From Poteriospumella lacustris (Eukaryota; Sar; Chrysophyceae; Chromulinales; Dinobryaceae), in contig SMOI01000201.1 of the NCBI GenBank assembly GCA_008000375.1, forward strand, positions 1-60,546: a DNA stretch of 60,546 nt, given 5' to 3'. Made by a program: the position numbers and the translations under genes. Positions 40,895 to 50,873 of this stretch are shown here, in pieces (position 1 is the stretch's first letter; each line of letters opens with the position of its first letter). The notes beneath the pieces are model-generated. The model did not search any database and was not told the origin of the DNA. It saw only the letters and a list, made by a program, of their open reading frames with translations.

Positions 40895-42460
40895 ATGTCT
40901 GGTGAGCAAGGGAAGAGAAAAAGATCCGACAACGGTTGGAAAGGAAAGCCGAAGCGATCCCGCAAAGATGACCTCCCCCAGCAGGACGACGATGAACCTC
41001 AATATACCAATCGTCACCCGGGTAGCTTTCCCATTGATGACGTGAAATCATATCCTGGCTATCAACCCATTGACGAGTCGGTTCCCCATATCAAGAGAAA
41101 GTATGCCCTGTGCTTCAGTTACCTGGGCAGTGCCTATCAAGGGCTTCAGATCAACCCGGATTGCAAAAGTGTCGAGGCAGAACTGGAGCGAGCTTTGTTT
41201 CTTGCGGGTGGTATCATTGAATCCAACTTTGGATTCATGACGAAAATCCAATGGACACGAGCGGCACGTACCGACCGCGGCGTGCATGCCATTTCTCAGT
41301 GCTGCGCCATGAAACTCTTGGTCGACCCAGACAAACGCCATGAATTCATTGACAAAGTCAACTCGTTGTTGCCGTCGGATATCCGCTTGCAAGGAATGAC
41401 CAAAGTGGCAAAGAGTTTCAATTCGAAGAACTTGTGTTCCAAACGCACGTATCACTATCTGCTGCCCACCTACGTGTTGCAGGACACAGCCATCACCACG
41501 GCCTTGTTGCAAGACACCTACACCCGGCAAGGACCAGTAGTAGGTGCAGGTTATGAAGGGGGTTATATCGACCCGGCGACGTCACGTAGCTTGAATCGTT
41601 CGCATTTGGACGAATGTTACCAAACACTGAAGAACTACCGCGTCTCGCCCGAGGTCCTCGCGGTGCTGCGAGAGACCTTGCAGATGTATCATGGCACACG
41701 TGGCTATCACAACTTTACGTCCGGTAAAGACGCTTCCGAAATGAATGCGAAGCGCTATATGATATCATTCACCGCGGGAGAACCCTTCGTCGTGGAGTCG
41801 ACCGGGGTGGAATATGTGTTGTTGGCCGTGCAGGGACAGAGCTTCCTGTTGAATCAAATTCGGAAAATGGTCGCCTTTGCCGTCGCGGTTGCGCGTGGTG
41901 ATGCGACATCGGCTGATCTATCGACCGCCTTTGAGCCGGCGCAAGTGTTCGTCCCGATGGCACCGTCGCTGGGGCTGTATCTCTTCGAACTCTTCTTCGA
42001 TGGCTACAACATGAAACAGCGTCGGGATGGTGAGCGTGATCGACACGCGCAGCTCCGTGCTGCCCAAAAGGCCGCGGCGAAAGCAGCAGCGGCTCCGACA
42101 ACGACGGCGACGGCGACGGCGACCGCGGCTCCGACGTCGACATCAGCGGATGTAGCAGCCCCTGCCACGACCACTGAAGGCGAAGCGGCCAACGACGGCA
42201 ACGATGGCCCAGACGGCCAAGAGGACAAAGACGACAACGACGAGGGACAGACTCGCGAAGAAATCGAATGGTACGAAGATGCGCAGATCCGCAGTCGCCT
42301 GCACGCCTTCAAGGACGAGGTCTTGCACCCGCACATCTTCCAAGAAGAGCAATCGTCGCTGTCCTACATGTACTATTTGGATTATTTGCGGGCGTTTCCT
42401 CAGACGTACAAACCTCGTCGACCGATCGAAGCGAAAGAAGAATCGTCGTCGTCGTCGTAA
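40895..42460 (+). CDS. PUS1: tRNA pseudouridine synthase, TruA/PUS1 family
   Basis: Single exon, 521 aa. Isomerises uridine to pseudouridine in tRNA (and in some snRNA and mRNA). Catalytic motif RAARTDRGVHA with Asp127; other landmarks are KRKYALCFSYLGSAYQGLQ, SKRTYHYLLPTY, GTRGYHNFTS, KRYMISF, VLLAVQGQSFLLNQIRKMVA and PSLGLYLFELFFDGYN, in the PUS1 order with the eukaryotic spacing. The N-terminal basic stretch GKRKRSDNGWKGKPKRSRK (6-24) is a likely nuclear localisation signal. After the catalytic domain comes a Thr/Ala low-complexity insert (about 395-430), then a conserved YMYYLDYLRAFPQTY end. I use ATG 40895; the open frame upstream begins only with GTG. AATAAA follows the stop closely. 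Confidence 0.9.
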   Translation: MSGEQGKRKRSDNGWKGKPKRSRKDDLPQQDDDEPQYTNRHPGSFPIDDVKSYPGYQPIDESVPHIKRKYALCFSYLGSAYQGLQINPDCKSVEAELERALFLAGGIIESNFGFMTKIQWTRAARTDRGVHAISQCCAMKLLVDPDKRHEFIDKVNSLLPSDIRLQGMTKVAKSFNSKNLCSKRTYHYLLPTYVLQDTAITTALLQDTYTRQGPVVGAGYEGGYIDPATSRSLNRSHLDECYQTLKNYRVSPEVLAVLRETLQMYHGTRGYHNFTSGKDASEMNAKRYMISFTAGEPFVVESTGVEYVLLAVQGQSFLLNQIRKMVAFAVAVARGDATSADLSTAFEPAQVFVPMAPSLGLYLFELFFDGYNMKQRRDGERDRHAQLRAAQKAAAKAAAAPTTTATATATAAPTSTSADVAAPATTTEGEAANDGNDGPDGQEDKDDNDEGQTREEIEWYEDAQIRSRLHAFKDEVLHPHIFQEEQSSLSYMYYLDYLRAFPQTYKPRRPIEAKEESSSSS

Positions 42461-42575
42461 ACAATAAATACACGCGTTGTTAGTTCTCTTATAATTACAT
42501 GTGGATGTGAACCATCCTTCTCCTTCTCTCCTCCTCGTCGTCTCCTCTCGTACTGTATATGTACGTCTTCTCTGT

Positions 42576-43187
42576 TTAGCGGCCCATTCCGTATTGTACA
42601 CTGCCGCCACCCGAAATGAACGTGTTGACGACGGGATGGTCCGAAATGATCTTGATATACTCGACGTAGTGCACCGCGTCGTTCAAGCCATCGACTGCAC
42701 CACCGGCCATTTCTTGAATGTCTGTTATAACGCTCGTCACTTGTTCTTCGGTCATGACGGGGTCGCCAAAATACGACGCGACACGGTTCATTTGACTGAG
42801 CACGTTGACCATGTCCTTCGCCTTCAAATACGACGTTCCTTCGATATCGAAGAGCCGGAAAGCGAAATCGATCTTCTCCACGTGCGTACCAGAGATCAAC
42901 GGGGCAATGCCGACGACGAAGTCCTTGTAGTTGATTTGATCGTCGCCCGATTTGTCGTACATTGTGAATAGCCGGTCCAAAATGTCGGCGTCGTTCTGGT
43001 TGATGCCGACGATGGTCAAGGCTTCGGTGAAGTCTGTGCGACTAATCATGTTCAACGTTCCTTCTCGGACAGACATTTCCTTGAACTTATTCAACAACGC
43101 CGCGATTTCGCGCTTCTCAATGTGTGTCACATTCGACATGGCAGCAATCGCCATGCGGTTGGCTCCCTTTCCCACTTGATTTCCCAT
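42576..43187 (-). CDS. Calcineurin-B-like EF-hand protein, N-myristoylation site
   Basis: Single exon, 203 aa. MGNQVGKG is an N-myristoylation start. The EF-hand layout is that of calcineurin B, CIB and CBL proteins: a degenerate first hand, one good loop DKSGDDQINYKD (78-89, Asp rather than Glu at position 12), then a weak third hand (FDIEGTSYLKAKD) and a C-terminal SDHPVVNTF segment. With one convincing calcium loop it is more likely a sensor or adaptor than a full calcineurin regulatory subunit. I use ATG 43187; a longer frame begins upstream without ATG. The 3' end converges on PUS1, 115 bp away. Confidence 0.75.
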   Translation of the reverse strand: MGNQVGKGANRMAIAAMSNVTHIEKREIAALLNKFKEMSVREGTLNMISRTDFTEALTIVGINQNDADILDRLFTMYDKSGDDQINYKDFVVGIAPLISGTHVEKIDFAFRLFDIEGTSYLKAKDMVNVLSQMNRVASYFGDPVMTEEQVTSVITDIQEMAGGAVDGLNDAVHYVEYIKIISDHPVVNTFISGGGSVQYGMGR

Positions 43188-43934
43188 CTCTTTCTTTGCT
43201 CTCTTCTCAAACAAGAACAACCAACAACTCTATTACCAGCTGGAATTGACAAGTGTGCGTTTGGTATAAGCCACTACACCTTGACAAAGCCGATTCGATT
43301 TCCAATTTCCATTTCGATTTCGACGCCGACGAGGCGGCGGCGGAGAAAAACGTTTCAAAAAGAAGAAACGGCTCCGGTCGTCGTCGTCATCGTGCCCAGT
43401 TCCAGTACAGTACCCTCCTATCTCCTATGCTACACGTAGCAGCCTCATGAACTTCTTGCTTATTAGTAGTGGGTGGAAGTCGACCAATAGGATATTAAGT
43501 CATCTTGTTGTCTCCCTCATCCATCCTGGTTTGGTGACTCAGATAGTCTGATGGAACATAGCGGTCTACTATTGTCCCGAACAATATTCTACTTCGCCAG
43601 TGGTCCCTCATTCTCATCCAGCCTTCTCTCATACATAAATCTTCGATAACAAGGTCACCATGTCCTTCACCACCTTGGTACAAACCTATAACCTGTTGGG
43701 CCATGTATGCACGTTCTTTGTGAGGCAGACTTTGTATTGTATAACGGGAAGTCGAGCAGACTTTACTTGAATCATTGATTGAGTTAGTGCATCATCACTG
43801 AATATAGCAGCATTCAAACGTTTTCGACTCCACATACAAGTCGAATACAGCAACAAAGGTGCGATGGAAAAAAGTAGCTCTTTGAACAGCACTTGGAAAG
43901 TTCAACTGAAAGAGCTGTGCAACGACACCAAATT
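43188..43934. other. Intergenic region without a supported gene
   Basis: 750 bp. Short open frames on the minus strand at 43495-43704 and 43686-43892 look protein-like in places (DHWRSRILFGTIVDRYVP) but have no start context, no shared splice solution I could defend and no known relatives. They might be exons or relics. Confidence 0.35.
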
Positions 43935-44630
43935 TCAATGGGAATCGGTCGAAATTGGTTCTACATCGGTACTGTTTGCAACAGCAGATACTATGCTTCT
44001 GCTCTCTTGTGAATTCAAATCGAGTCGTCCCACTAGTTGACTCAGCGAATCATCGTCGTCTTCACCGCCGCTGTCGGTTATGACGTGGCGAGAGGGAGGC
44101 TCCGCCGGTGTCTCTGTATTCAGTTTCTTCGTGACTTTATCACCACCGCCGCCCAAGGTGAGGGAACGTCCAAGTCCTTGTTTTGGGGTTAGTTCCTCCA
44201 GAATTCGATTGTCAGGAAGTCGCTTTAAGTGTCCATTTTCTGAGGTAACAAACTTGATTTCAAAATGAAGTTTTCGGCTTATGTCAGTCAACTGTTGATA
44301 CGCTGCTCCAGGCAAAAAGGTCTTCAGATGACCTAACGACACAATTAAATACCACGTTGAAGGAAGTCGCAGTTCCCTTTTGTGTTGGATCAATTCGACG
44401 ATTTTCATTGCATCTTTCGCCGATAAGCACTTGACGTGGTAACAGTACAGAGACAAATCGAAATGCCTAAGTTGAAATTGCGACAATTCCTCTGCCCCAA
44501 TTGAAATGTTGCATTTTTCGCGAACCAATTGGTTGATCAACGTCCGATTGGTACCAACTACCACGACGGTTTTCTCTGGCGGGGGAAAAAGTGTCTTCCA
44601 AAGACTCGACACAATGCTGATGGGATCCAT
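43935..44630 (-). CDS. Unrecognised 231-aa protein
   Basis: Single exon starting at an ATG (MDPISIVSSLWKTLFP). Residues 20-60 (EKTVVVVGTNRTLINQLV) resemble the first strand and helix of a small GTPase or other Rossmann-type fold, but the P-loop consensus is missing. A second strand, STWYLIVSLGHLKTFLP, lies near 90-108. The last 80 residues are acidic and disordered. It could be a degenerate ARL-like pseudo-GTPase; that is a guess from strand pattern only. Codon use is like that of its neighbours, and the frame is open over its whole length, which supports a real gene. Confidence 0.5.
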   Translation of the reverse strand: MDPISIVSSLWKTLFPPPEKTVVVVGTNRTLINQLVREKCNISIGAEELSQFQLRHFDLSLYCYHVKCLSAKDAMKIVELIQHKRELRLPSTWYLIVSLGHLKTFLPGAAYQQLTDISRKLHFEIKFVTSENGHLKRLPDNRILEELTPKQGLGRSLTLGGGGDKVTKKLNTETPAEPPSRHVITDSGGEDDDDSLSQLVGRLDLNSQESRSIVSAVANSTDVEPISTDSH

Positions 44631-45464
44631 TCAGCTAGGTAAAAGATGGATGATGGAACGCGCGAAACGTACTATACATGGGGAAAAGCCGATCTACCAA
44701 TGTAAATATTCTGTTTGCTAAGGCCTAAGGGTAAGTTTACTCAAAGTGGTCCCGTCCCGCCTCGGACCCTGAAAGTGGTTCCGCACTAACGTACACACAA
44801 AGTCAGTAAGAAACAATATTTATTCATACATGGTACAGATATAAGGTACAACATCATCAATGGTCAATGGTCGATGGTCAATCGAAACGAAAGAAACATG
44901 GAACAGAATCATTGTTGTTAGCGCCATGATTGATTGACTATTGAAGTCATTGCGGTGAAACGAAAGAGGCGACCGTTGTTGATTCAGTTGGTGCACGCCA
45001 ACAGTGAAGGGACGACCACAGAAAGGAGCGGTCGTCTGCCAAGCTGCCAGTTGACTGATGCCCATGCATGTACTGACTGAGGGCGTTCATTTGCGCTTCG
45101 CTGAAGAATAGGTGAGACATTGTCTTCTTTTTTTTTTAGCTTGCTGTATGATTTGCACCCATCGCAGGATCAAGAAGCGTTCCGTGCAAAGACTTGCTGG
45201 AATTGAACGCGATACAAACCTGCCACATCGACGTTGAGAAATCGAACTTGCCTGTGCATTCTTGCTTGGACAGCGCCCTTTTCTCTCGGCAACGTGTCTA
45301 TATGTCTGGTATGAGTTCGTCAGCCTTCCTTTACACCCAAAGGATAAACCCTCTGAGAACGCACCACCTTGTTGCCCAACACCCCCACACCCACTCTGTA
45401 CTCCTACGTTGTTGATTCGTGGTCTAATTGATTGTTGTCGTACTGTAGATTCTCTTAATTAACG
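44631..45464. other. Intergenic region with a possible short gene
   Basis: 830 bp between the unknown gene (minus) and METTL23-like (plus). A short repeat, GGTCAATGGTCGATGGTCAATC, lies near 44861-44882. A T-run (45131-45140) precedes the possible 57-aa frame at 44947-45120 listed separately. No other coding evidence. Confidence 0.35.
44947..45120 (-). CDS. Possible 57-aa small protein
   Basis: An ATG frame of 58 codons (MSHLFFSEAQMNALSQYM at its start). It is amphipathic at first and then polar, and an A-rich leader precedes the ATG. No family recognised. Kept only as a candidate; chance occurrence of a frame this short is common. Confidence 0.2.
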   Translation of the reverse strand: MSHLFFSEAQMNALSQYMHGHQSTGSLADDRSFLWSSLHCWRAPTESTTVASFVSPQ

Positions 45465-46259
45465 ATGAAGACTTTGAAACGACTTCAGTTTTGGCAAGAA
45501 GCGCCAACGGTGGCGGTGCACGCTCAGCTGCTCGACACGGTGCTGGTCGTGGAGGATCTCGAGTCCGTCGAGTGCCCCATCGCCACCTGGCCTGCGGCCT
45601 TGGTTTTAGCGGCTTACATTGCTCAACACCGTCATCTATTTCGTGGCAAACGCATCTGTGAGCTTGGGGCTGGCACCGCGCTTCCGTCGGTTCTCTGTGC
45701 GCGACCATCGGTCGGAGCTGCAGCGGTGTTCGCGTCGGAGCGACCCGAAGAGACCGACCTCTTGCGGCTCATACAACGCACCATCCACTTGAATAATTGC
45801 ACACAACGATGCGTTGCTTTACCTCTGGATTGGCGTTGTGACACGTTGCCCATCGAACTGCGCACCGAGTCGATCGATGTGATTCTCGGGGCCGACGTCT
45901 TCTACTGCGACGACGACTTCTCGAGGCTCTTTCGCCTGGTGCACCGTTTGTTCTTGTGCCATCCTCAGGCCGTGTTCATCACCTCGTATCAAGTACGCCA
46001 AGCCAAGCGAGTGATTTGGCCGTGGCTGCAGAAGTACGAGTTGGTGGCGGAGGAAGTGCCGTCGAGGGAGGTGCTGTCCGCGGGCCACCGACTCGGCATC
46101 TGCCACGTACAACGACCCTCCTCTGCGATGGACGAGGTTGCCTCGGACGATAAAGAGCCCAGTGGTGGGATCGAAGAGATCGCTGTGCCCACCTTTGAAG
46201 ACATCCATCTGTACGTCATTCGTCGCCGTACCACCGCCGCTGCCTCGTCGGACGGGTGA
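45465..46259 (+). CDS. METTL23-like protein methyltransferase
   Basis: Single exon, 264 aa. Class I SAM-dependent methyltransferase of the METTL21/22/23 group: TWPAALVLAAYIAQH precedes motif I RICELGAGTALPSVLCA (ELGAG 66-70), then LNNCTQRCVALPLDW, VILGADVFYCDDDF and VFITSYQVRQA. The VILGADVF and SYQVR motifs parallel VILASDVFF and TYQVRSAD of human METTL23, an arginine methyltransferase acting on histone H3. A 40-residue acidic insert near 215-245 is extra. The substrate here is unproven. Confidence 0.78.
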   Translation: MKTLKRLQFWQEAPTVAVHAQLLDTVLVVEDLESVECPIATWPAALVLAAYIAQHRHLFRGKRICELGAGTALPSVLCARPSVGAAAVFASERPEETDLLRLIQRTIHLNNCTQRCVALPLDWRCDTLPIELRTESIDVILGADVFYCDDDFSRLFRLVHRLFLCHPQAVFITSYQVRQAKRVIWPWLQKYELVAEEVPSREVLSAGHRLGICHVQRPSSAMDEVASDDKEPSGGIEEIAVPTFEDIHLYVIRRRTTAAASSDG

Positions 46260-47241
46260 ACGCGATTGTGGCGGAGTGGGGGGGGGGGGCTGCCTCACTG
46301 GCATCAACCCACGAATGGCTATAGCGACTGATGGTCGTCGATGGTCGGCTACGTACTGTGCGTGCGGTGAGGCAGGCAGTGGGTAGTGGGTAGTGGGCAG
46401 TGGGTCGGCTGAGACGCAGCGTACCGCAATGCCACAGTGGTGCGATGGGTTGGCGCATTCGATTGTAAACTCTCAAAATACACCGTACCTCTCCTGCTGC
46501 AGTCGCCATCGTACCGTTGAACAGTCTGTAGAACGCGAGGAGAGGAGGAGAGAGCGGGGGAGGGAGTTAGAGCAAAGAGAGAGGGAGAGAGGGGGGGGTG
46601 ACAGAGGCTCAGCGACAACGGCAGCCGACGACCACGACGAACACCGCTGATGGCGAGGAGGACTTCACAGGGATCCACCCGCCAACAAACTACTACAACT
46701 ACTGTCTATATATAGTCGATGGTCTTCTACGTATGTGTGTGCGTATATATATGGGGATGAGGGGGAGGAGGGGGGTTGCCCAGTGTGGGCTATGACGGTG
46801 GTGCCAAGCCAAGCGAGTGACGAGGGAAGCCAGTCTGAGTCCGGCAATACTTCGCACGGGGGGTTGGCGCAAGGCCATGGTCGATTGGTCACACGGAGAT
46901 GTCTCTGTGCAGCCCCAACCGAACGGCAACGCACCGACAAACGCCAAACAAACGCCACAGAAAATGAAACGAAAGAAACGAATTGTCGCACCGAACCGAA
47001 CCGAACCGAAAACAAAGCGAACGACTCTTGCTGATGGATGGACAGCTCTTCAGAGACGTTCGAGGGACAGAGAGAGGGGGGCAGGGGGAGAGCGCGGCGT
47101 GTCGGAGGCGACGGAACGAGGAAAGAGTGAGGGGAGGGGGGCTGTTGCGGAGGAGAGGAGGGAGACAGAGATAGAGATAGAGAGAGATGGAGAGGGAGAT
47201 GAGGAAGCAGGAGAGGCGCGCCCTCGTAATACACCACCTAC
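46260..47241. repeat. Polypurine-rich convergent intergenic region
   Basis: 980 bp between the 3' ends of METTL23-like and the AzgA-like gene. Long purine runs on the plus strand at 46536-46600 and 47055-47215 (GAGA, GGGG, AGAGAT units), a G10 run at 46279, and a CCGAA pentamer repeat at 46990-47012. Frames through this region on either strand are low complexity. No gene supported. The tracts could form triplex or G-quadruplex structures. Confidence 0.55.
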
Positions 47242-49248
47242 CTATACCTGTGCGCCACTGCCCGTTGTGGTGGTACCTCGTGCCGACGGTGGTTGGCTGC
47301 CACGAGGGAACGAATTGTACGTCGTGCTGGCGTCATCGGCCGTCGATCGAGCGGTCGCCGCGGAACCTCGTTGCGAGGGCAACGTCGACGCAGGATACGA
47401 CGAACCCGCCGTGTTCCGTGAGAAGTCGGTGCCAAAGTCTGGGTACATTTGGGACGGACGGGTGGAGTCATGGTGATGATGATGGTGCGGGTGGTCGTCG
47501 TGCTGCGAGACGACGTCGTTGGTGCCCATCGACATGTCCGCGTGGTTGATGTGGTGCATCGAGTCGCGGTCGTCGTAGAGGGCGGTGCTGTTGTCCCCAC
47601 CATCGCCACCGTGTCCCGATTGGGTATGATCCATGAAAGAACCTGAGAGGCTGGTGACATGGCTCGAGGGGCGTTGTTTGCTCTTCAAACGTTCACGACG
47701 CATCAACAAACGCTCTTGGAAGTAACGTTCCGTAAACGGCATGTACAAAATGAGGAAATCGATCGTGTTCTCCCACAACTCGCCCGTGAAGAACGTCACA
47801 CTCAAGTACACGACGTACCCAATGACGACGCCCTGGATAACCGAGTAAGTAAACGGGATGTAGAACAACACGATGAACGCGGGTGCCGACTTGGCAATGT
47901 TGCGCCAGTCCAAACGAGAGCAGTTCTGGAACAAAATGATGCCAATCATGATCAGGACGGGCGAGGTACCCGTCGCGGGGGTCTCTTGGAACAACGGCGC
48001 AAAGAAACATGACAACAAGAAGAGCACGCCACATACCACCGCACTCAAACCCGTCTTCGCGCCTTCTTTAATCGACGCAGACGATTCCGGAGACACCAAA
48101 ATCGGCGCGGAGGAGGACAAGCCCGCAATCACCGTGAAGATCCCGCACATGATGAAAATCCAACGTCCACGGGGTACCGTACTGTCATCACGCGTCAACG
48201 CCGCCAAATTACTCAACGACGTCATCAATCCGTTGAGGTACAAGACGTACAAGAACGCCAAATCCGCTGTCAACAACATGTTGTTGCTCGTGAAGACCGT
48301 TTCAAAATGAGCGTGCGAGATATTCGGGACCGCCGCAATCGATTTCGGGAAATCATTGTCATAGATCCACCACACGACGGAACAAATGACGACCGCGATA
48401 CAGAACGAGCCCTTGACATGGTAGTGAATCGACACGGCGATGATCACAATGCCAGCGATGGCGATGCAAATCTCCGGTGTGATCACACCCATCTTCAGAA
48501 TCGCATAATGACCACTGATGACCAAGCCAATTTCGGTCGAACCTGCCAGCGCCGTCAATAAACCAATACCAATGGCAGTACCGGCTTGAATAGGAATGGG
48601 AATCCAACGAGACGCCAATCGACCCAATGGTCTCCAGCCAAACAACATCAAAATCAAACCCGATACCACCACCGCAATGTTACCCGACGCTGGTTTCAAG
48701 TTGTTTTGTTGCAAAAACACCGACAAGAAAATCGATACGACAGTCGGTGGTGCCAGAACGAACGGCAAATTCGCAAACAACCCACAGAAAATGGTGGCTA
48801 CACCAGTGGTCAACGCGACGGCAGTCACGGTATTCTGACCGTCATAACCAGCTGAAATCATTTGTTGAGGAACGACCGCCAACACGTACAAGCAGGAAAT
48901 GAAATGGATCACCCCGTAATACACCTCGGCGCCAACGGTGGTATCGCGACGTTTGAGCTTGAAGAGCAACTCACACAGCTCTTCGACAAAATTGTCCTGT
49001 TTGTAGAACTCAAGGTCCGTGAGCGTTTGGATCTGAGATTTATGCTGATGACGCTCCGCGTATGTCAAACGTGAAGGACGATCTTCTGTCTCATTCGCCG
49101 GTTCCAACGGATCCGCCCAGGGAGGTGATGTCCCGTTGGGATTCAAGGATTCTCTAAGACGAGAATCCAATCCAAGTGTCTGATTTCGGTTGTCTGCCAT
49201 GCTGGAATAAGAAGGTCGGTTGGAGTCCTTGGGTAACAATTGAAGCAT
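47242..49248 (-). CDS. AzgA-like purine/nucleobase permease (NCS2-type)
   Basis: Single exon, 668 aa. About 12-14 hydrophobic segments between residues 95 and 510. Family motifs are FCGLFANLPFVLAPPTVVSIF (cf. GLWANYPLALAPG of AzgA), SGLILMLFGWRPLGRLA, PIQAGTAIGIGLLTALAGSTEIGL, TSLSNLAALTRDDSTVPRGR and SSAPILVSPESSASIKEGAKTG. AzgA-type proteins carry adenine, guanine or hypoxanthine with protons; the eukaryotic AZG transporters belong here. Substrate specificity is inferred only at family level. The N-terminal 90 and C-terminal 150 residues are cytoplasmic and polar; the tail has a His run (HPHHHHHHD) and Ser/Thr-rich repeats. ATG 49248 is the first; MADNRNQ, 16 codons later, is an alternative. 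Confidence 0.8.
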   Translation of the reverse strand: MLQLLPKDSNRPSYSSMADNRNQTLGLDSRLRESLNPNGTSPPWADPLEPANETEDRPSRLTYAERHQHKSQIQTLTDLEFYKQDNFVEELCELLFKLKRRDTTVGAEVYYGVIHFISCLYVLAVVPQQMISAGYDGQNTVTAVALTTGVATIFCGLFANLPFVLAPPTVVSIFLSVFLQQNNLKPASGNIAVVVSGLILMLFGWRPLGRLASRWIPIPIQAGTAIGIGLLTALAGSTEIGLVISGHYAILKMGVITPEICIAIAGIVIIAVSIHYHVKGSFCIAVVICSVVWWIYDNDFPKSIAAVPNISHAHFETVFTSNNMLLTADLAFLYVLYLNGLMTSLSNLAALTRDDSTVPRGRWIFIMCGIFTVIAGLSSSAPILVSPESSASIKEGAKTGLSAVVCGVLFLLSCFFAPLFQETPATGTSPVLIMIGIILFQNCSRLDWRNIAKSAPAFIVLFYIPFTYSVIQGVVIGYVVYLSVTFFTGELWENTIDFLILYMPFTERYFQERLLMRRERLKSKQRPSSHVTSLSGSFMDHTQSGHGGDGGDNSTALYDDRDSMHHINHADMSMGTNDVVSQHDDHPHHHHHHDSTRPSQMYPDFGTDFSRNTAGSSYPASTLPSQRGSAATARSTADDASTTYNSFPRGSQPPSARGTTTTGSGAQV

Positions 49249-49722
49249 CTATTCCGATATAAAACTCAGTACTGCTCCCGATGGCTGGCCGTCTATATCC
49301 AACACAACTTCGGAACAAAAAAATTCAGAATTAACTTTTAAAAGTCTACCACTGAGAGACGAGAAAGGTTAAGTATCCCTTCAAGGAGTGTCAACTACAA
49401 ACAATGGGAAAGCAAAGTTTGATTAAACCTCGCTCTGGAACAGCGGAACAGCATCGAACTGGCACCAGCCGCCGCCGCCGCAGCAGCACCAAAACAGACT
49501 TAGTGTGCAAATTGTTTACGTTATACTACTATTATCGATCCATATTTACGTGGTACCTTCAGTACAAAAGCTGATGTTGGTGGTTTCAACTTTTTCTTCT
49601 CGGTTGGTCGAGTCTGCGAGAGCGCTTGGTCTGCCTTTCCTTTTAGTCACAATAAATATTGATTCCTTTGCTAAGCTCCCACATACATCCCAGCGTTGGA
49701 AGAAAATAGAAAACCGCGGAAA
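49249..49722. other. Divergent intergenic region, AzgA-like and TBP
   Basis: 470 bp between the start of the permease gene (minus) and TBP (plus). TTTATATCGG (minus strand near 49255-49264) could be a TATA-like element for the permease. No gene seen. Confidence 0.35.
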
Positions 49723-50593
49723 ATGAGCGCAACAATGGAAGAAAGTGGGATTTTGGAAAACACGGCCGTGGAACAGGAGGACTTGCTGGAGGATGACGAT
49801 GATGAAGTAAGCCATTCGTGTCCCTGTCCCTGATGATCCGTGAAGTTATTCATCATGCACTTTATTTCTTAGGGTGATGCCTCCTTTCATATCAAAGTTC
49901 AAAATGTAGTAGCTACGGTGGAGCTCGACACCACCCTCGATCTGGTACGCTGTTTGAATTGAACGTTGCTGTCAGCAGTTTTATCACCGGTTCTTCTTCT
50001 TCTTTCTCCAAAGGAAAAAATTGCACATACCGCTCGTAATGCGGAGTATAACCCTCAGCGGTTTCAGGCTGTAATTATTCGGATTCGAGAACCTCGTACC
50101 ACGGCATTGATTTTCCATTCTGGCAAGGTACGTGTGGCTGACGAAAGAGTGATTGCTATGTTCGTTTCTTCTCATTATTGTTTTTGACTGTTGGGGAATG
50201 TAGTTGATTGTAACAGGAGCGAAAGATGAAGACGCTTGCAAGACAGCCGCCAAGAAGTTCGTGGGCATCATCCAGAAAATCGGCTTCGCTGCGCATTTCG
50301 GCAAATTCAAAATTCAAAACATGACCGGTACCTGCGACGTGGGATTTCCTATTCGTTTGGAAGGTTTCTTATACAAACACGCCAGTCAATCCACCTATGA
50401 ACCTGAGTTGTTTCCGGGTTTAGTGTATCGCATGACCGATCCGAAGGTGGTACTACTCATCTTCGTCTCGGGTAAAGTCGTCATCACCGGTGCAAAATCG
50501 ACGGAAGATTTACTGAAGGCCATGGAAGAAATCTACAAACATCTGGAAGAATTCCGAAAACGAAATGTAGTCGTGACTGCGATTCGGCCGTAG
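49723..50593 (+). CDS. TBP: TATA-box-binding protein
   Basis: TBP nucleates pre-initiation complexes for RNA polymerases I-III. Exons 49723-49806, 49873-49944, 50014-50127 and 50204-50593 encode 219 aa; all three introns (66-76 nt) are phase 0. After a 30-residue acidic N-terminus the two TBP repeats follow: [44 protein letters not shown]; then [50 protein letters not shown]. Phenylalanines that kink DNA are kept in LIFHSG, LFPGL and LIFVSG. In repeat 1, MVCTGAK is LIVTGAK, ordinary variation. The gene looks fully functional. Confidence 0.96.
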
Positions 50594-50847
50594 GACGGAA
50601 TCGTGGTGGGTGAAAGGTCTCTGCTGCACCCCTCTCTGAGTGTGTGTGTGGGGGGGTTGTAGAGCAGAGCCTGGCTGAGTGTACAAAGAGGAGTTGTTGG
50701 TTGCACCGTAAAGCAATTGAAGAAAGTAATTAGTTTATGTTTTGTGTCGGTGTTTGTGTTTGTGTGTACGGTACCCCACTCCTATCCATGGCAGCAGGTA
50801 CAGTAGTGGGTATATTTACAAAGGGCTCATGCCAGTACTGTGCAATG

Positions 50848-50855
50848 TATGTACA
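50848..50855 (-). promoter_or_regulatory. TGTACATA element downstream of the YqaJ-like gene
   Basis: Read on the minus strand, TGTACATA begins 19 nt after the stop of the 50874-52355 gene, the same arrangement as after the FUSC and CNOT11 genes. Confidence 0.35.
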
Positions 50856-50873
50856 CAACCGTCGATTTCGAGG

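Noticed and set aside
43495-43892. A spliced minus-strand gene from two short open frames
   Set aside because: No ATG context, no splice pair preserving both frames and no family resemblance. Recorded only as an unsupported region.
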